Shown piece by piece: positions 8,284 to 17,184 of a stretch of DNA of 64,000 bases. Both the position numbers and the translations under genes were made by a program. Position 1 is the first letter of the stretch. Each line of letters opens with the position of its first letter. The notes below the pieces were generated by a model. The model did not search any database. It saw nothing but the letters and a program-made list of their open reading frames with translations, and was not told the DNA's origin. Source of the stretch: JBMOUD01 sp049319665 (GTDB lineage: Bacteria > Pseudomonadota > Gammaproteobacteria > Enterobacterales > Enterobacteriaceae); contig NZ_JBMOUD010000009.1 in the NCBI RefSeq assembly GCF_049319665.1, forward strand, positions 62,001 to 126,000, given 5' to 3'.

Positions 8284-9468
8284 TTATATACCTAATGCGT
8301 ACTTCAGCGCCTTTACTTTGAGACCGCCAGCCCGCTGCGCTGCCATGAGCGCCACATTACGCAAGGCCCGTACCGGTGCCAAATCGTTACTGAACGCGGT
8401 ATAGAAGAGATCCATTCCGCTCTGCATCATCATATTGTCCAGACGGCGACGACGCTGGTAGCGTTGTAGTACTTTTTCGCTCCACCACGTTTCTTGGCGA
8501 TCGCGTGATTGCGTTAGTACATCTAATAGCGCCTCAATATCTCGATAGCCCAGATTAACGCCCTGCCCAGCCAGCGGATTTATGGTATGTGCAGCATCGC
8601 CAACCAAAACCAGCCCCGGCAAGACATAACGTTGAGCATGACGGCGCACTAAGGGGAAAGCTCCCGCGGATAGCGCTTTAATTGCCCCAAGACGCGCAGG
8701 GAAAGCCTGAGTCACCTCCTGAGTCAGCTGCTTCATATTAAGTGACTGTAAGTAGCGAATACGCTGTGGACTGTCATACCAAACGAGCGAGGCGTTGTTA
8801 CCGAATAATGGTAAGAAAGCGCGAGGTCCAGATGGGAAAAACTGTTGCCAGGTGGCATCTTGACCGCCGACCTCAGTTTCAACCGAAATCAACATACAGC
8901 TCTGGCGATACTGCCAGCCATCAACACCAATACCAGAAAGCTGGCGAACCAAAGAATTGGCGCCGTCAGCGGCAATAACCAGCCTGGTTTGCAGTTGCTC
9001 GCCTGTTGTCAATTGTACTGACCAGCTATCATCGTCCCGCTTCGATAGATGCTGTAAACGTGACGGGCAATAACAATGTATCTTATCTTGCTGCTCAACT
9101 TGCTGCCACAACGCTAATTGTAATACGCGGTTTTCAACCATATGCCCAAGTTCGGGCAAGCCAAGCGCCGCCGCATCAAAGATCACTTCCGATCCGGGCT
9201 TTTCCCACGTTTCCAATCGGCGATAAGGCGTTGACCGCATTTGCTCAACGCCCTGCCAGGCACCGAGTTGTTTTAATAAACGTACCGAGGCACAACCAAT
9301 CGCGGAAATACGTAAATCAGCGGCAGACTCGGCATCAAAAACCGCGGGGGCTTCATGCTCGATCATTGCCACATTAAAACCACGTAGCGCTAGACCAAGC
9401 GCTGCTGCCGCACCAACCATGCCGCCGCCGACAACGACAGCATCAAAAGCGTTATCTGAAGGGTTCAT
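8284..9468 (-). CDS. ubiF: 3-demethoxyubiquinol 3-hydroxylase UbiF
   Basis: A 394-residue FAD-dependent monooxygenase of ubiquinone biosynthesis, adding the C-6 ring hydroxyl at the inner-membrane face. The dinucleotide-binding VVVGGGMVGAAAAL is at residues 10-25, the DG motif IAADGANS near 164, and the GD motif LVLVGDAAHTINPLAGQGVNLGYRD near 290. The pattern of conserved residues (YRRLETWE, WQQF.P.GPRAFLPLF) matches UbiF rather than UbiH or VisC. It is divergent from miaB across 211 bases and convergent with the tRNA operon, as in E. coli. Confidence 0.95.
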   Translation of the reverse strand: MNPSDNAFDAVVVGGGMVGAAAALGLALRGFNVAMIEHEAPAVFDAESAADLRISAIGCASVRLLKQLGAWQGVEQMRSTPYRRLETWEKPGSEVIFDAAALGLPELGHMVENRVLQLALWQQVEQQDKIHCYCPSRLQHLSKRDDDSWSVQLTTGEQLQTRLVIAADGANSLVRQLSGIGVDGWQYRQSCMLISVETEVGGQDATWQQFFPSGPRAFLPLFGNNASLVWYDSPQRIRYLQSLNMKQLTQEVTQAFPARLGAIKALSAGAFPLVRRHAQRYVLPGLVLVGDAAHTINPLAGQGVNLGYRDIEALLDVLTQSRDRQETWWSEKVLQRYQRRRRLDNMMMQSGMDLFYTAFSNDLAPVRALRNVALMAAQRAGGLKVKALKYALGI

Positions 9469-9679
9469 TTATTTCTTCTTTTTTCATGTCGATTTTAGCG
9501 AAGTGTACCGGATTTTTGCGTTCTCTTCAGGTCGCAAGCAATTTCCCGCTGCTAGTCACCGCCGCACTGAACGATTACAATAGCCACACTGAACTGCGTC
9601 GCCCAGCTTCCCACGTGTTTATCCCGTTTTGACTGGGCATCGTTAGCCGCTTTTCTAACGAATTGAGCCATAGAAAATA

Positions 9680-11104
9680 ATGACTAAGAAACTGCATATT
9701 AAAACCTGGGGCTGTCAGATGAATGAATATGATTCATCAAAAATGGCCGATCTGCTCGATAGCACCCACGGATATAAATTAACTGATAATCCTGAAGAAG
9801 CTGATGTACTGCTGCTCAACACCTGCTCTATTCGTGAGAAGGCCCAGGAAAAAGTGTTCAGTCTGCTAGGACACTGGAAGCTGCTAAAACGCAAAAACCC
9901 AGATATCATCATCGGCGTAGGTGGCTGTGTTGCCTCTCAGGAAGGCGAATTAATTCGCGAACGTGCTCACTACGTTGATCTGGTGTTTGGCCCGCAAACA
10001 TTGCATCGCCTGCCCGAAATGATTAATCACGTACGCGGCACTAAAAGCCCTATCGTCGATGTCAGCTTCCCAGAAATTGAGAAATTCGACCGTCTGCCAG
10101 AGCCGCGAGCCGATGGCCCGACCGCTTTTGTTTCGATTATGGAAGGCTGTAATAAATACTGTAGCTTCTGCGTCGTCCCTTACACCCGTGGTGAAGAAGT
10201 CAGCCGACCGAGCGATGACGTATTATTTGAAATCGCTCAATTAGCAGCGCAAGGCGTACGTGAAGTGAATCTGCTCGGGCAGAACGTGAATGCCTATCGA
10301 GGTTCGAATTTCGACGGCAGCATTTGCAGTTTCGCTGAACTGTTACGTCTGGTCGCCACCATTGATGGCATTGACAGAATTCGCTTCACCACCAGCCATC
10401 CAATTGAATTTACTGATGATATCATTGACGTTTATCGTGATACGCCAGAGCTGGTCGATTTCTTGCATTTGCCGATTCAAAGTGGCTCAGACCGCGTTCT
10501 GACGATGATGAAACGCCCACATACCGCATTAGAGTACAAAGCGATTATCCGCAAACTGCGTGCCGTGCGCCCAAATATCAATATCAGCGGTGATTTTATT
10601 GTCGGCTTCCCAGGAGAAACCCAGGAAGATTTCGAATTGACCATGAAGCTGGTTGCTGATGTTAATTACGATGTGAGCTACAGCTTCATCTACTCACCGC
10701 GTCCGGGAACACCGGCGGCCGATATGGTCGATGATGTCAGCGACGAAGAGAAAAAACAGCGCCTGTATCTGTTACAAGAGCGTCTTTTACAACAATCAGT
10801 ACGCTTTAGTCGCGCCATGCTCGGTACCGTACAGCGTGTGCTGGTTGAAGGAACATCGCGCAAAAGTATTATGGAACTAAGCGGACGCACTGAAAATAAC
10901 CGTGTGGTCAACTTTGAAGGCACACCGGATATGATCGGGAAATTTGTCGATGTCGAAATAACCGATGTTTACACTAATTCTCTGCGCGGCGTTGTCATTC
11001 GTACCGAAGAACAAATGGCCTTACGTTTACATGAGTCTCCACAAGCGATCATGGCTCGTACGCGTAAAGAAAATGAAATTGGCGTTGCTATCTACCAGCC
11101 ATAA
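9680..11104 (+). CDS. miaB: tRNA-2-methylthio-N6-dimethylallyladenosine-37 synthase MiaB
   Basis: A 474-residue radical-SAM methylthiotransferase acting on i6A37 of tRNAs that read UNN codons. The N-terminal UPF0004 domain has the cluster cysteines in GCQMNEYDS, NTCSIREKAQ and GGCVASQEG. The radical-SAM CxxxCxxC is CNKYCSFCVVPYTRG near residue 157, and a TRAM domain ends the protein (about 378-440). The length equals E. coli MiaB. It stands alone between ubiF (divergent) and its own terminator. Confidence 0.97.
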   Translation: MTKKLHIKTWGCQMNEYDSSKMADLLDSTHGYKLTDNPEEADVLLLNTCSIREKAQEKVFSLLGHWKLLKRKNPDIIIGVGGCVASQEGELIRERAHYVDLVFGPQTLHRLPEMINHVRGTKSPIVDVSFPEIEKFDRLPEPRADGPTAFVSIMEGCNKYCSFCVVPYTRGEEVSRPSDDVLFEIAQLAAQGVREVNLLGQNVNAYRGSNFDGSICSFAELLRLVATIDGIDRIRFTTSHPIEFTDDIIDVYRDTPELVDFLHLPIQSGSDRVLTMMKRPHTALEYKAIIRKLRAVRPNINISGDFIVGFPGETQEDFELTMKLVADVNYDVSYSFIYSPRPGTPAADMVDDVSDEEKKQRLYLLQERLLQQSVRFSRAMLGTVQRVLVEGTSRKSIMELSGRTENNRVVNFEGTPDMIGKFVDVEITDVYTNSLRGVVIRTEEQMALRLHESPQAIMARTRKENEIGVAIYQP

Positions 11105-11127
11105 TTCACCGCAATTTCATTTCTCAG

Positions 11128-11155
11128 ACAGGGCGCTGCGGCGCCCTGTTTCATT
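11128..11155 (+). terminator. Terminator after miaB
   Basis: ACAGGGCGC, loop TGCG, GCGCCCTGT then TTCATT. A perfect 9-bp stem 24 bases past the miaB stop. Confidence 0.85.
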
Positions 11156-11387
11156 ACATAGCAGCCAAGCCTCAGCAAAATTTATTTTTGTTCTCATGCC
11201 GCTTAAGCTTTAATTTTACGAGATAGGCCGCATATCTTTGCAGAAAGTAGACATCAAATGCGCTGTAGCAGGACGTTTTCGCCAAGCCGATATATGATTA
11301 TCCTTATGCGGTGTCATCATTTTGTCATGAAATACACGGAAAAATATCAAGCACATCAACAGGTCCAGAGTGGCCCAGAGGAATAGT

Positions 11388-12458
11388 TTGAACGTTGTAA
11401 CACAAGAGATTTTGCTGGAGCCCGAAGACAATCAGCGCCTGCTGAGTCTATGTGGGCCGTTTGACGACAATATCAAACAACTGGAGCGCCGGTTAGGCAT
11501 CGAGATCAACCGTCGTGATAACGCCTTTAAACTGGTAGGCAAAAGCCTGTGCGTGTCTGCCGCAGCCGATATTCTTCGCGATTTATACGTCGATACCGCA
11601 CCAATGCATGGTGAGACACAGGATATCGACCCAGAAAAAATTCATCTGGCAATCAAAGAGAGCCGGGTATTGGAACAAACGGCAGAGAGTGTGCCTGATT
11701 ACGGCAAAGCGGTTATTATCAAAACCAAACGTGGCATGATAAAACCCCGCACACCGAATCAAGCTCAGTACATCGCCAATATACTTGACCATGATATTAC
11801 CTTTGGCATTGGCCCTGCTGGTACAGGTAAAACTTATCTGGCCGTTGCCGCCGCGGTCGATGCATTAGAGCGTCAAGAAGTACGCCGCATTCTGCTAACT
11901 CGCCCCGCGGTTGAAGCCGGCGAAAAGCTTGGTTTCCTGCCAGGCGATCTCAGCCAGAAGGTTGACCCTTATCTCCGTCCGTTATATGACGCATTGTTTG
12001 AAATGCTCGGTTTCGAGAAGGTAGAAAAGCTGATTGAACGTAACGTCATTGAAGTGGCGCCGCTGGCTTATATGCGCGGTCGCACGCTCAATGATGCTTT
12101 TATCATCCTCGATGAGAGTCAAAATACTTCGATTGAGCAGATGAAAATGTTCCTGACACGTATTGGCTTTAACTCGAAGGCAGTCATCACCGGTGATGTC
12201 ACACAAATTGACTTGCCACGTCACCAAAAGTCCGGCCTACGCCACGCTATTGAAGTGCTCTCCTCTGTTGAGGAGCTGAGCTTTAACTTCTTCCATAGTG
12301 AAGATGTGGTGCGTCACCCCGTCGTGGCACGTATCGTCGTGGCCTATGAGGCATGGGAAGAACAAGACCAAAAACGTAAAGATGCTATCGCTGAACAGCG
12401 TAAGCAAGAATCACAGCACGCGAATTCACAACATTCGCCAACACAGAGTAATCAATGA
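11388..12458 (+). CDS. ybeZ: PhoH-like ATPase PhoL (YbeZ)
   Basis: This PhoH-family P-loop ATPase has Walker A GIGPAGTGKTYLAVAAAVDAL near residue 145 and Walker B FIILDESQN near 240, with an N-terminal RNA-binding-like segment. I place the start at the TTG at 11388, giving MNVVTQEILLEP (the E. coli counterpart starts MN-T-EI). AGAGGA lies 5 bases upstream; the frame is open to a GTG at 11370. Its neighbour YbeY is an RNase/ribosome-quality factor, and the two overlap by ATGA, suggesting a joint role in rRNA maturation. The C-terminal tail is Q/S-rich and variable. Confidence 0.93.
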   Translation: MNVVTQEILLEPEDNQRLLSLCGPFDDNIKQLERRLGIEINRRDNAFKLVGKSLCVSAAADILRDLYVDTAPMHGETQDIDPEKIHLAIKESRVLEQTAESVPDYGKAVIIKTKRGMIKPRTPNQAQYIANILDHDITFGIGPAGTGKTYLAVAAAVDALERQEVRRILLTRPAVEAGEKLGFLPGDLSQKVDPYLRPLYDALFEMLGFEKVEKLIERNVIEVAPLAYMRGRTLNDAFIILDESQNTSIEQMKMFLTRIGFNSKAVITGDVTQIDLPRHQKSGLRHAIEVLSSVEELSFNFFHSEDVVRHPVVARIVVAYEAWEEQDQKRKDAIAEQRKQESQHANSQHSPTQSNQ

Positions 12459-12940
12459 GTCAGGTTATCCTAGATTTACAGCTCGCCAGTGAAGAAACCA
12501 GCGGGTTACCAACGGAGCAGGACTTCCGTTTGTGGTTAGAAGCCGTACTGCCAAAATTCCAGGAAGAGGCAGAAGTCACCGTACGTATCGTTGACGAGGC
12601 CGAAAGCCAAACGCTAAACCATACTTACCGCGGTAAAGATAAATCGACCAATGTTCTCTCGTTCCCCTTTGAAGCACCTCCGGGAATGGAACTGCCACTG
12701 CTGGGTGATTTGATTATCTGCCGCCAAGTGGTTGAACGTGAAGCCGTTGAGCAAAAAAAGCCATTACTGGCACATTGGGCGCACATGGTTATTCACGGTA
12801 GCTTGCATTTGCTAGGGTATGACCACATTATCGATGAAGAAGCTGAAGAAATGGAGTCGATTGAGACTGAAATAATGCAAGAGCTTGGCTATGCCGACCC
12901 TTATATCTTTATTGAAGACTCAAGTGACGACGACCACTGA
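12455..12940 (+). CDS. ybeY: Endoribonuclease / 16S rRNA maturation factor YbeY
   Basis: A 161-residue UPF0054 metalloprotein. The zinc-binding signature HMVIHGSLHLLGYDH sits near residues 112-126 with the three expected histidines. YbeY processes the 3' end of 16S rRNA and supports 70S quality control. Its ATG overlaps the phoL stop (ATGA), so translation is coupled. The C-terminus is acidic. Confidence 0.96.
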   Translation: MSQVILDLQLASEETSGLPTEQDFRLWLEAVLPKFQEEAEVTVRIVDEAESQTLNHTYRGKDKSTNVLSFPFEAPPGMELPLLGDLIICRQVVEREAVEQKKPLLAHWAHMVIHGSLHLLGYDHIIDEEAEEMESIETEIMQELGYADPYIFIEDSSDDDH

Positions 12941-12976
12941 GATTAGTTGAAACACAACAGATCGCGTTTTTAAAGC

Positions 12977-12999
12977 AGGGAGGAGAATTATTCCTCCCT
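12977..12999 (+). terminator. Attenuator-like hairpin between ybeY and corC
   Basis: AGGGAGGA/TCCTCCCT with a 7-base loop and no long T-run. It probably acts as a partial terminator or mRNA stabiliser inside the phoL-ybeY-corC-lnt operon. Its 5' arm also resembles a Shine-Dalgarno, but no start follows. Confidence 0.55.
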
Positions 13000-13066
13000 A
13001 TTATCAGCGCTTTCGGTTTATGCTAATCACCGATCCCTTAATAAGAGTAAAAAAAACCAGACCGCC

Positions 13067-13945
13067 ATGAGCGACGACCATCCACAAAATAGCGATACCC
13101 CCAGTCCGAAAAAGGGCTTCTTTTCTCTCATTCTCAACCAGTTGTTCCATGGTGAGCCTAAAAACCGTGGTGACTTGGTTGAATTGATCCGTGATTCAGA
13201 GCAAAACGACCTAATCGACCCAGATACCCGAGACATGCTGGAAGGCGTGATGGATATTGCCGAGCAGCGCGTTCGCGATATCATGATCCCTCGTTCGCAA
13301 ATGATTACGCTTAAACGTAATCAGCCGCTGGAAGAGTGCCTCGATGTAATTATTGGCTCTGCTCACTCCCGCTTCCCGGTAATCAGCGAGGACAAGGACC
13401 ATATTGAAGGCATATTGATGGCAAAAGATCTGCTGCCATTTATGCAATCGCAATCAGAGCCTTTCAGCATTGATAAAGTGTTGAGAACTGCGGTGGTAGT
13501 CCCAGAGAGCAAGCGTGTTGACCGTATGCTCAAAGAATTCCGCTCACAACGCTATCATATGGCGATTGTCGTCGATGAATTCGGTGGCGTTTCTGGTCTG
13601 GTCACCATCGAAGACATACTGGAGCTAATCGTTGGCGAAATTGAAGACGAGTACGATGATGAAGAAGATCTCGATATCCGTCAGTTAAGCCGCCATGCTT
13701 ACACCGTTCGCGCGTTGGCCCCAATCGAAGATTTTAATAAAACCTTCCAAACCAACTTTAGCGATGATGAAGTCGATACGATCGGCGGATTGGTGATGCA
13801 GTCCTTTGGTCATTTGCCTGCACGTGGTGAAAGTATCGAAATAGACGGTTACCTATTCAAAGTTGCGATGGCAGACAGCCGCCGTATTATCCAGGTTCAT
13901 GTCAAAATACCTGACAACGCGCCGCAACCGACACTGGAAGAATAA
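13067..13945 (+). CDS. corC: CorC/YbeX CBS-domain protein
   Basis: This 292-residue cytoplasmic protein has two CBS domains (about residues 70-125 and 135-190, with VDEFGGVSGLVTIEDILELIVGEI) and a C-terminal CorC/HlyC transporter-associated domain (about 210-285, DEVDTIGGLV). It was originally linked to Mg2+/Co2+ efflux in Salmonella, and later to ribosome and translation homeostasis. It sits between ybeY and lnt in the conserved order. The acidic stretch DEYDDEEDLD precedes the last domain. Confidence 0.94.
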   Translation: MSDDHPQNSDTPSPKKGFFSLILNQLFHGEPKNRGDLVELIRDSEQNDLIDPDTRDMLEGVMDIAEQRVRDIMIPRSQMITLKRNQPLEECLDVIIGSAHSRFPVISEDKDHIEGILMAKDLLPFMQSQSEPFSIDKVLRTAVVVPESKRVDRMLKEFRSQRYHMAIVVDEFGGVSGLVTIEDILELIVGEIEDEYDDEEDLDIRQLSRHAYTVRALAPIEDFNKTFQTNFSDDEVDTIGGLVMQSFGHLPARGESIEIDGYLFKVAMADSRRIIQVHVKIPDNAPQPTLEE

Positions 13946-13952
13946 ATTTTTC

Positions 13953-15485
13953 ATGGCCCTAGCCTCACTCTATTCCCGCCAGCGGGTTCGTGCTCTTCTG
14001 GCGCTGCTATTTGGTGCCTGCGGCACCTTATCATTTTCCCCTTATGACTTTTGGCCAGCCGCCATTGTTTCATTGTTTGGTTTGTTGGCTGTCACACTCG
14101 ATCGTCGTCCAGGGCAATCCGCCCTGCTCGGTTTCGTATGGGGAATGGGATTATTTGGCAGCGGCGTAAACTGGGTCTATGTCAGTATTGCGACCTTTGG
14201 CGGTATGCCAACAGCCGTTAACATCTTCCTCGTCGTGCTGCTGGCCGCTTACCTGTCGCTTTACACCATGCTATTCGCTGGATTACTCAGCAAACTGTGG
14301 CCAAAAACCACATGGTGGCGACTCGCGTTGGCTGCGCCAGCATTATGGCAAGTGACCGAGTTTCTGCGTGGCTGGGTGCTCACTGGCTTCCCATGGTTAC
14401 AATTTGGTTATAGCCAGATTAACGGCCCGTTGAAAGGCTTGGCACCCTTGGTCGGTGTCGACAGTATTACCTTTATCTTAATGTCACTCAGTGGCCTGCT
14501 CGTCTATGCATTGCATCAACGTCGCAAAACTCCTGCGGTTGTTGCTTTGGCGATGTTGCTGCTGCCTTGGCCCCTGCGCCAGATTCAATGGTTTACGCCA
14601 TTGCCGGATAAAACGGTCAATATCGCGATGGTTCAGGGCAATATCCCACAGTCAATGAAGTGGGATCCTAAAGCGCTGATCAGCACATTGCAGGCTTATT
14701 TGGATGAAACCCGGCCATACATGGGCAAGGCTGATATCGTAATATGGCCTGAATCAGCGATTCCAGATATCGAATCCGACCAACAGGGTTTTCTTACCAT
14801 GATGGATGACCTGATGCGCTCGCATAATTCGCATTTGGTTACCGGCATTGTTGATTTCCAGCGTGATGAGCAAGGTTCACATACCTACAACAGTGTGATC
14901 GTGCTCGGTGAAAAACAGCCTTATCGCTATCGCGATACTGACCGTTATGACAAACATCACCTGGTACCTTTCGGCGAATTTGTTCCTTTGGCTGACCTAC
15001 TTAGACCACTGGCACCATTCTTCGACTTGCCAATGTCCTCTTTCAGCCGTGGAAACTATATCCAGCCGCAGCTAAAAGTTGGCAATATCAATCTGACGAC
15101 CGCTATTTGCTATGAAATTGTGCTCGGTGAGCAAGTTCGCGAGAACTTCCATCCGAATACTGATTTCCTACTTACTGTTTCGAATGACGCTTGGTTTGGT
15201 CACTCGATTGGTCCGTGGCAGCATTTCCAGATGGCACGCATGCGCGCGTTAGAACTCGGCAGACCATTGCTGCGTAGCACTAATAATGGTGTTACCGCTG
15301 CCGTTGATGCCGATGGCAATATCATCGCCGAGATCCCGCAATTTACCCGCCAGGTACTCGATGTAAAAGTGACGCCGACACAAGGTATTACGCCTTATGC
15401 TCGTTTGGGTGAATGGCCAGTATGGATAGCCAGCCTTGTACTTGCCGTTGCTGCGTTCTTATTGAACCGGCGTAAACGTCAATAA
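13953..15485 (+). CDS. lnt: Apolipoprotein N-acyltransferase Lnt
   Basis: This 510-residue inner-membrane enzyme adds the third acyl chain to lipoproteins. There are six to seven N-terminal membrane segments (about residues 10-210), a periplasmic nitrilase-fold domain (about 220-470) and a C-terminal membrane helix. The catalytic triad is visible: Glu in VIWPESAIPD, Lys in VLGEKQP and Cys in TAICYEIVLGE. The open frame runs back to 13863 inside corC, but the ATG at 13953, 7 bases after the corC stop, gives the family N-terminus and length. It is last in the operon. Confidence 0.96.
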   Translation: MALASLYSRQRVRALLALLFGACGTLSFSPYDFWPAAIVSLFGLLAVTLDRRPGQSALLGFVWGMGLFGSGVNWVYVSIATFGGMPTAVNIFLVVLLAAYLSLYTMLFAGLLSKLWPKTTWWRLALAAPALWQVTEFLRGWVLTGFPWLQFGYSQINGPLKGLAPLVGVDSITFILMSLSGLLVYALHQRRKTPAVVALAMLLLPWPLRQIQWFTPLPDKTVNIAMVQGNIPQSMKWDPKALISTLQAYLDETRPYMGKADIVIWPESAIPDIESDQQGFLTMMDDLMRSHNSHLVTGIVDFQRDEQGSHTYNSVIVLGEKQPYRYRDTDRYDKHHLVPFGEFVPLADLLRPLAPFFDLPMSSFSRGNYIQPQLKVGNINLTTAICYEIVLGEQVRENFHPNTDFLLTVSNDAWFGHSIGPWQHFQMARMRALELGRPLLRSTNNGVTAAVDADGNIIAEIPQFTRQVLDVKVTPTQGITPYARLGEWPVWIASLVLAVAAFLLNRRKRQ

Positions 15486-15520
15486 GATGTAATTAAAACA
15501 CCCAGTTAAAACATCTACTT

Positions 15521-15546
15521 AAGGGCGCCCCGGCGCCTTTTCCTTT
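15521..15546 (+). terminator. Terminator after lnt
   Basis: AAGGGCGCC/GGCGCCTTT stem followed by TCCTTTTG, about 36 bases past the lnt stop. Confidence 0.8.
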
Positions 15547-15567
15547 TGCAGTACCCCCACGTTTTTC

Positions 15568-15791
15568 TGCACCAATATGCATCACTCCTGTCACACTGTA
15601 ATTGTCGAATAAAACCGATTATTTGCTATTTAGCCTCTAAAGCGCCCTTCTGGCACACATATTGCAACATCTCATTGAAAAGTATCTTATTTATATATCT
15701 TTAATGACCCAATGTATCATTTTGGAACATTATGATTAATTTATAGTCACCAAAATAGTGCAACCTAGTTATCATGCATTTATTTGGTGCG
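15568..15791. promoter_or_regulatory. Candidate NtrC enhancer sites upstream of gltI
   Basis: Three 7-3-7 dyads resemble the NtrC consensus TGCACCA-N3-TGGTGCA. They lie at 15568-15584 (first half perfect), 15746-15762 (GTCACCA-AAA-TAGTGCA, 11 of 14) and 15775-15791 (TGCATTT-ATT-TGGTGCG, 10 of 14). One is about 70 bases upstream of the sigma-54 promoter and two are downstream of it. Inferred from pattern only. Confidence 0.5.
15651..15666 (+). promoter_or_regulatory. Sigma-54 promoter of gltIJKL
   Basis: TGGCAC-ACATA-TTGCA matches the -24/-12 consensus with the exact GG-N10-GC spacing. It is about 320 bases upstream of gltI, in a leader without other genes. In E. coli the homologous operon is among those reported to be nitrogen-regulated. 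Confidence 0.75.
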
Positions 15792-15985
15792 GCATTAGTC
15801 TCAAAAAAGAAATATAAATAATACATTCCAGTTGCACTCAGTTATCTTTTTGTAAGAGTGTGATAACAATTTTCACAAGATGTCTGAAACGATCCTCTTT
15901 GCAACAATTAACTTAATGACTGTTGCTACGTATCAGCATCGAAAAATACAACCTAATAGCAAATAAACAGCAAAGGAGTTAGACC

Positions 15986-16882
15986 ATGCAAATGCGCAAA
16001 TTGGCGTTATCGGTACTGCTGGCCAGCGTGGCAGTAAGTAGCCTAGCCCATGCGGAAGACCTGAGCGGTACTCTGAAAAAGATCAAAGACAATGGCGTTA
16101 TCGTCGTCGGTCACCGCGAGTCTTCCGTACCTTTTTCTTATTACAATAATGAGCAAAAACCGGTTGGCTATTCTCAAGACTTCTCTAATGCCATTGTTGC
16201 TGCCGTTAAGAAAAAGTTAGATGCGCCAAATCTGCAGGTAAAACTTCTGCCTGTAACCTCACAAAACCGTATCCCTCTGTTGCAAAACGGCACTTACGAT
16301 TTTGAGTGCGGCTCTACCACCAACAACCTTGAGCGCCAAAAACAAGCCGCGTTCTCAGATACCATCTTTGTCATCGGTACCCGTTTACTGGTGAAAAAAG
16401 GGTCTGACATTAAAGACTTTGACGATTTGAAAGGTAAAACCGTCGTTGTCACTTCAGGTACTACCTCTGAAATTCTGCTGAACAAGATGAATGATGAGAA
16501 AAAAATGAACATGCGCATTATCAGTGCTAAGGATCACAGCGACTCCTTCCGTACTCTTGAAACAGGCCGCGCTGTTGCCTTCATGATGGATGATGCATTG
16601 TTGGCTGGCGAACGTGCTAAAGCTAAACAACCTGATGACTGGGTTATTGTAGGCACACCACAGTCTAAAGAAGCTTACGGTTGTATGATGCGCAATGACG
16701 ATCCTCAGTTCAAAAAACTGGTGGACGAAACTATTGCAAATATCGAAACCTCTGGCGAAGCTGCGAAATGGTTTGATACCTGGTTCAAACAACCTATTCC
16801 ACCGAAAAACCTTAACCTGAACTTCGAATTGTCTGACGATATGAAAGCATTGTTTACCGCACCGAACGACAAAGCTCTGTAG
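15986..16882 (+). CDS. gltI: Glutamate/aspartate ABC transporter, periplasmic binding protein
   Basis: A 298-residue polar amino-acid binding protein with a 22-residue signal peptide (cleavage likely after SLAHA). The mature protein has the two-lobe SBP fold, with VVGHRESSVPFSYY near residue 40, DFECGSTTNNLERQ near 105 and AFMMDDALLAGE near 190, all shared with E. coli GltI. It captures glutamate and aspartate for GltJKL. AAAGGAG lies 9 bases before the ATG. It is separated from gltJ by 302 bases containing a terminator-like hairpin, a common way to make more binding protein than permease. Confidence 0.96.
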   Translation: MQMRKLALSVLLASVAVSSLAHAEDLSGTLKKIKDNGVIVVGHRESSVPFSYYNNEQKPVGYSQDFSNAIVAAVKKKLDAPNLQVKLLPVTSQNRIPLLQNGTYDFECGSTTNNLERQKQAAFSDTIFVIGTRLLVKKGSDIKDFDDLKGKTVVVTSGTTSEILLNKMNDEKKMNMRIISAKDHSDSFRTLETGRAVAFMMDDALLAGERAKAKQPDDWVIVGTPQSKEAYGCMMRNDDPQFKKLVDETIANIETSGEAAKWFDTWFKQPIPPKNLNLNFELSDDMKALFTAPNDKAL

Positions 16883-16912
16883 TTTGTAATAGCTCTGTCT
16901 GTAGTTTGCAAT
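16873..16912 (+). repeat. Imperfect tandem duplication across the gltI stop codon
   Basis: AGCTCTGTAGTTTGTAAT (16873-16890) is repeated as AGCTCTGTCTGTAGTTTGCAAT (16891-16912), with a 4-base insertion and one change. The gltI TAG lies in the first unit. Confidence 0.7.
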
Positions 16913-17071
16913 GGCTTTGTATAGTGAGAACTGGCTCGAAAATGTTCGCACTATTGCACCAAAAATCAGAATAAGGACAGGTCAGTCTGTCTGGTGATGA
17001 TGGTCTAGCATACCCAACGAATTTCAGGATGCAGGTAATCAAACCTCCTGCAATTTGAAGTACTGAGGGTA

Positions 17072-17107
17072 AATACGGGGGAGAAAATTCACTTCCCCGT
17101 ATTATTT
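17072..17107 (+). terminator. Partial terminator in the gltI-gltJ spacer; possible SroC-like RNA
   Basis: AATACGGGG (17072-17080) pairs with CCCCGTATT (17095-17103), extended by two further pairs, followed by ATTTTAG. It would end a short transcript covering gltI or release a gltI 3'-derived RNA, as SroC does in E. coli/Salmonella at the same place. The rest of the 302-base spacer (16883-17184) shows no gene. Confidence 0.65.
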
Positions 17108-17184
17108 TAGCGACACCCACCTTCTCACTACAGGTAACGTCATCATCTATAGGGTAATTTATTGCCCAGTAAACGGAGTTGGTT

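Noticed and set aside
15859..15877. TGTGATAACAATTTTCACA, resembling a CRP site or lac operator
   Set aside because: Half-sites are separated by 9 rather than 6 bases, so it is not a standard CRP site, and there is no lac context.
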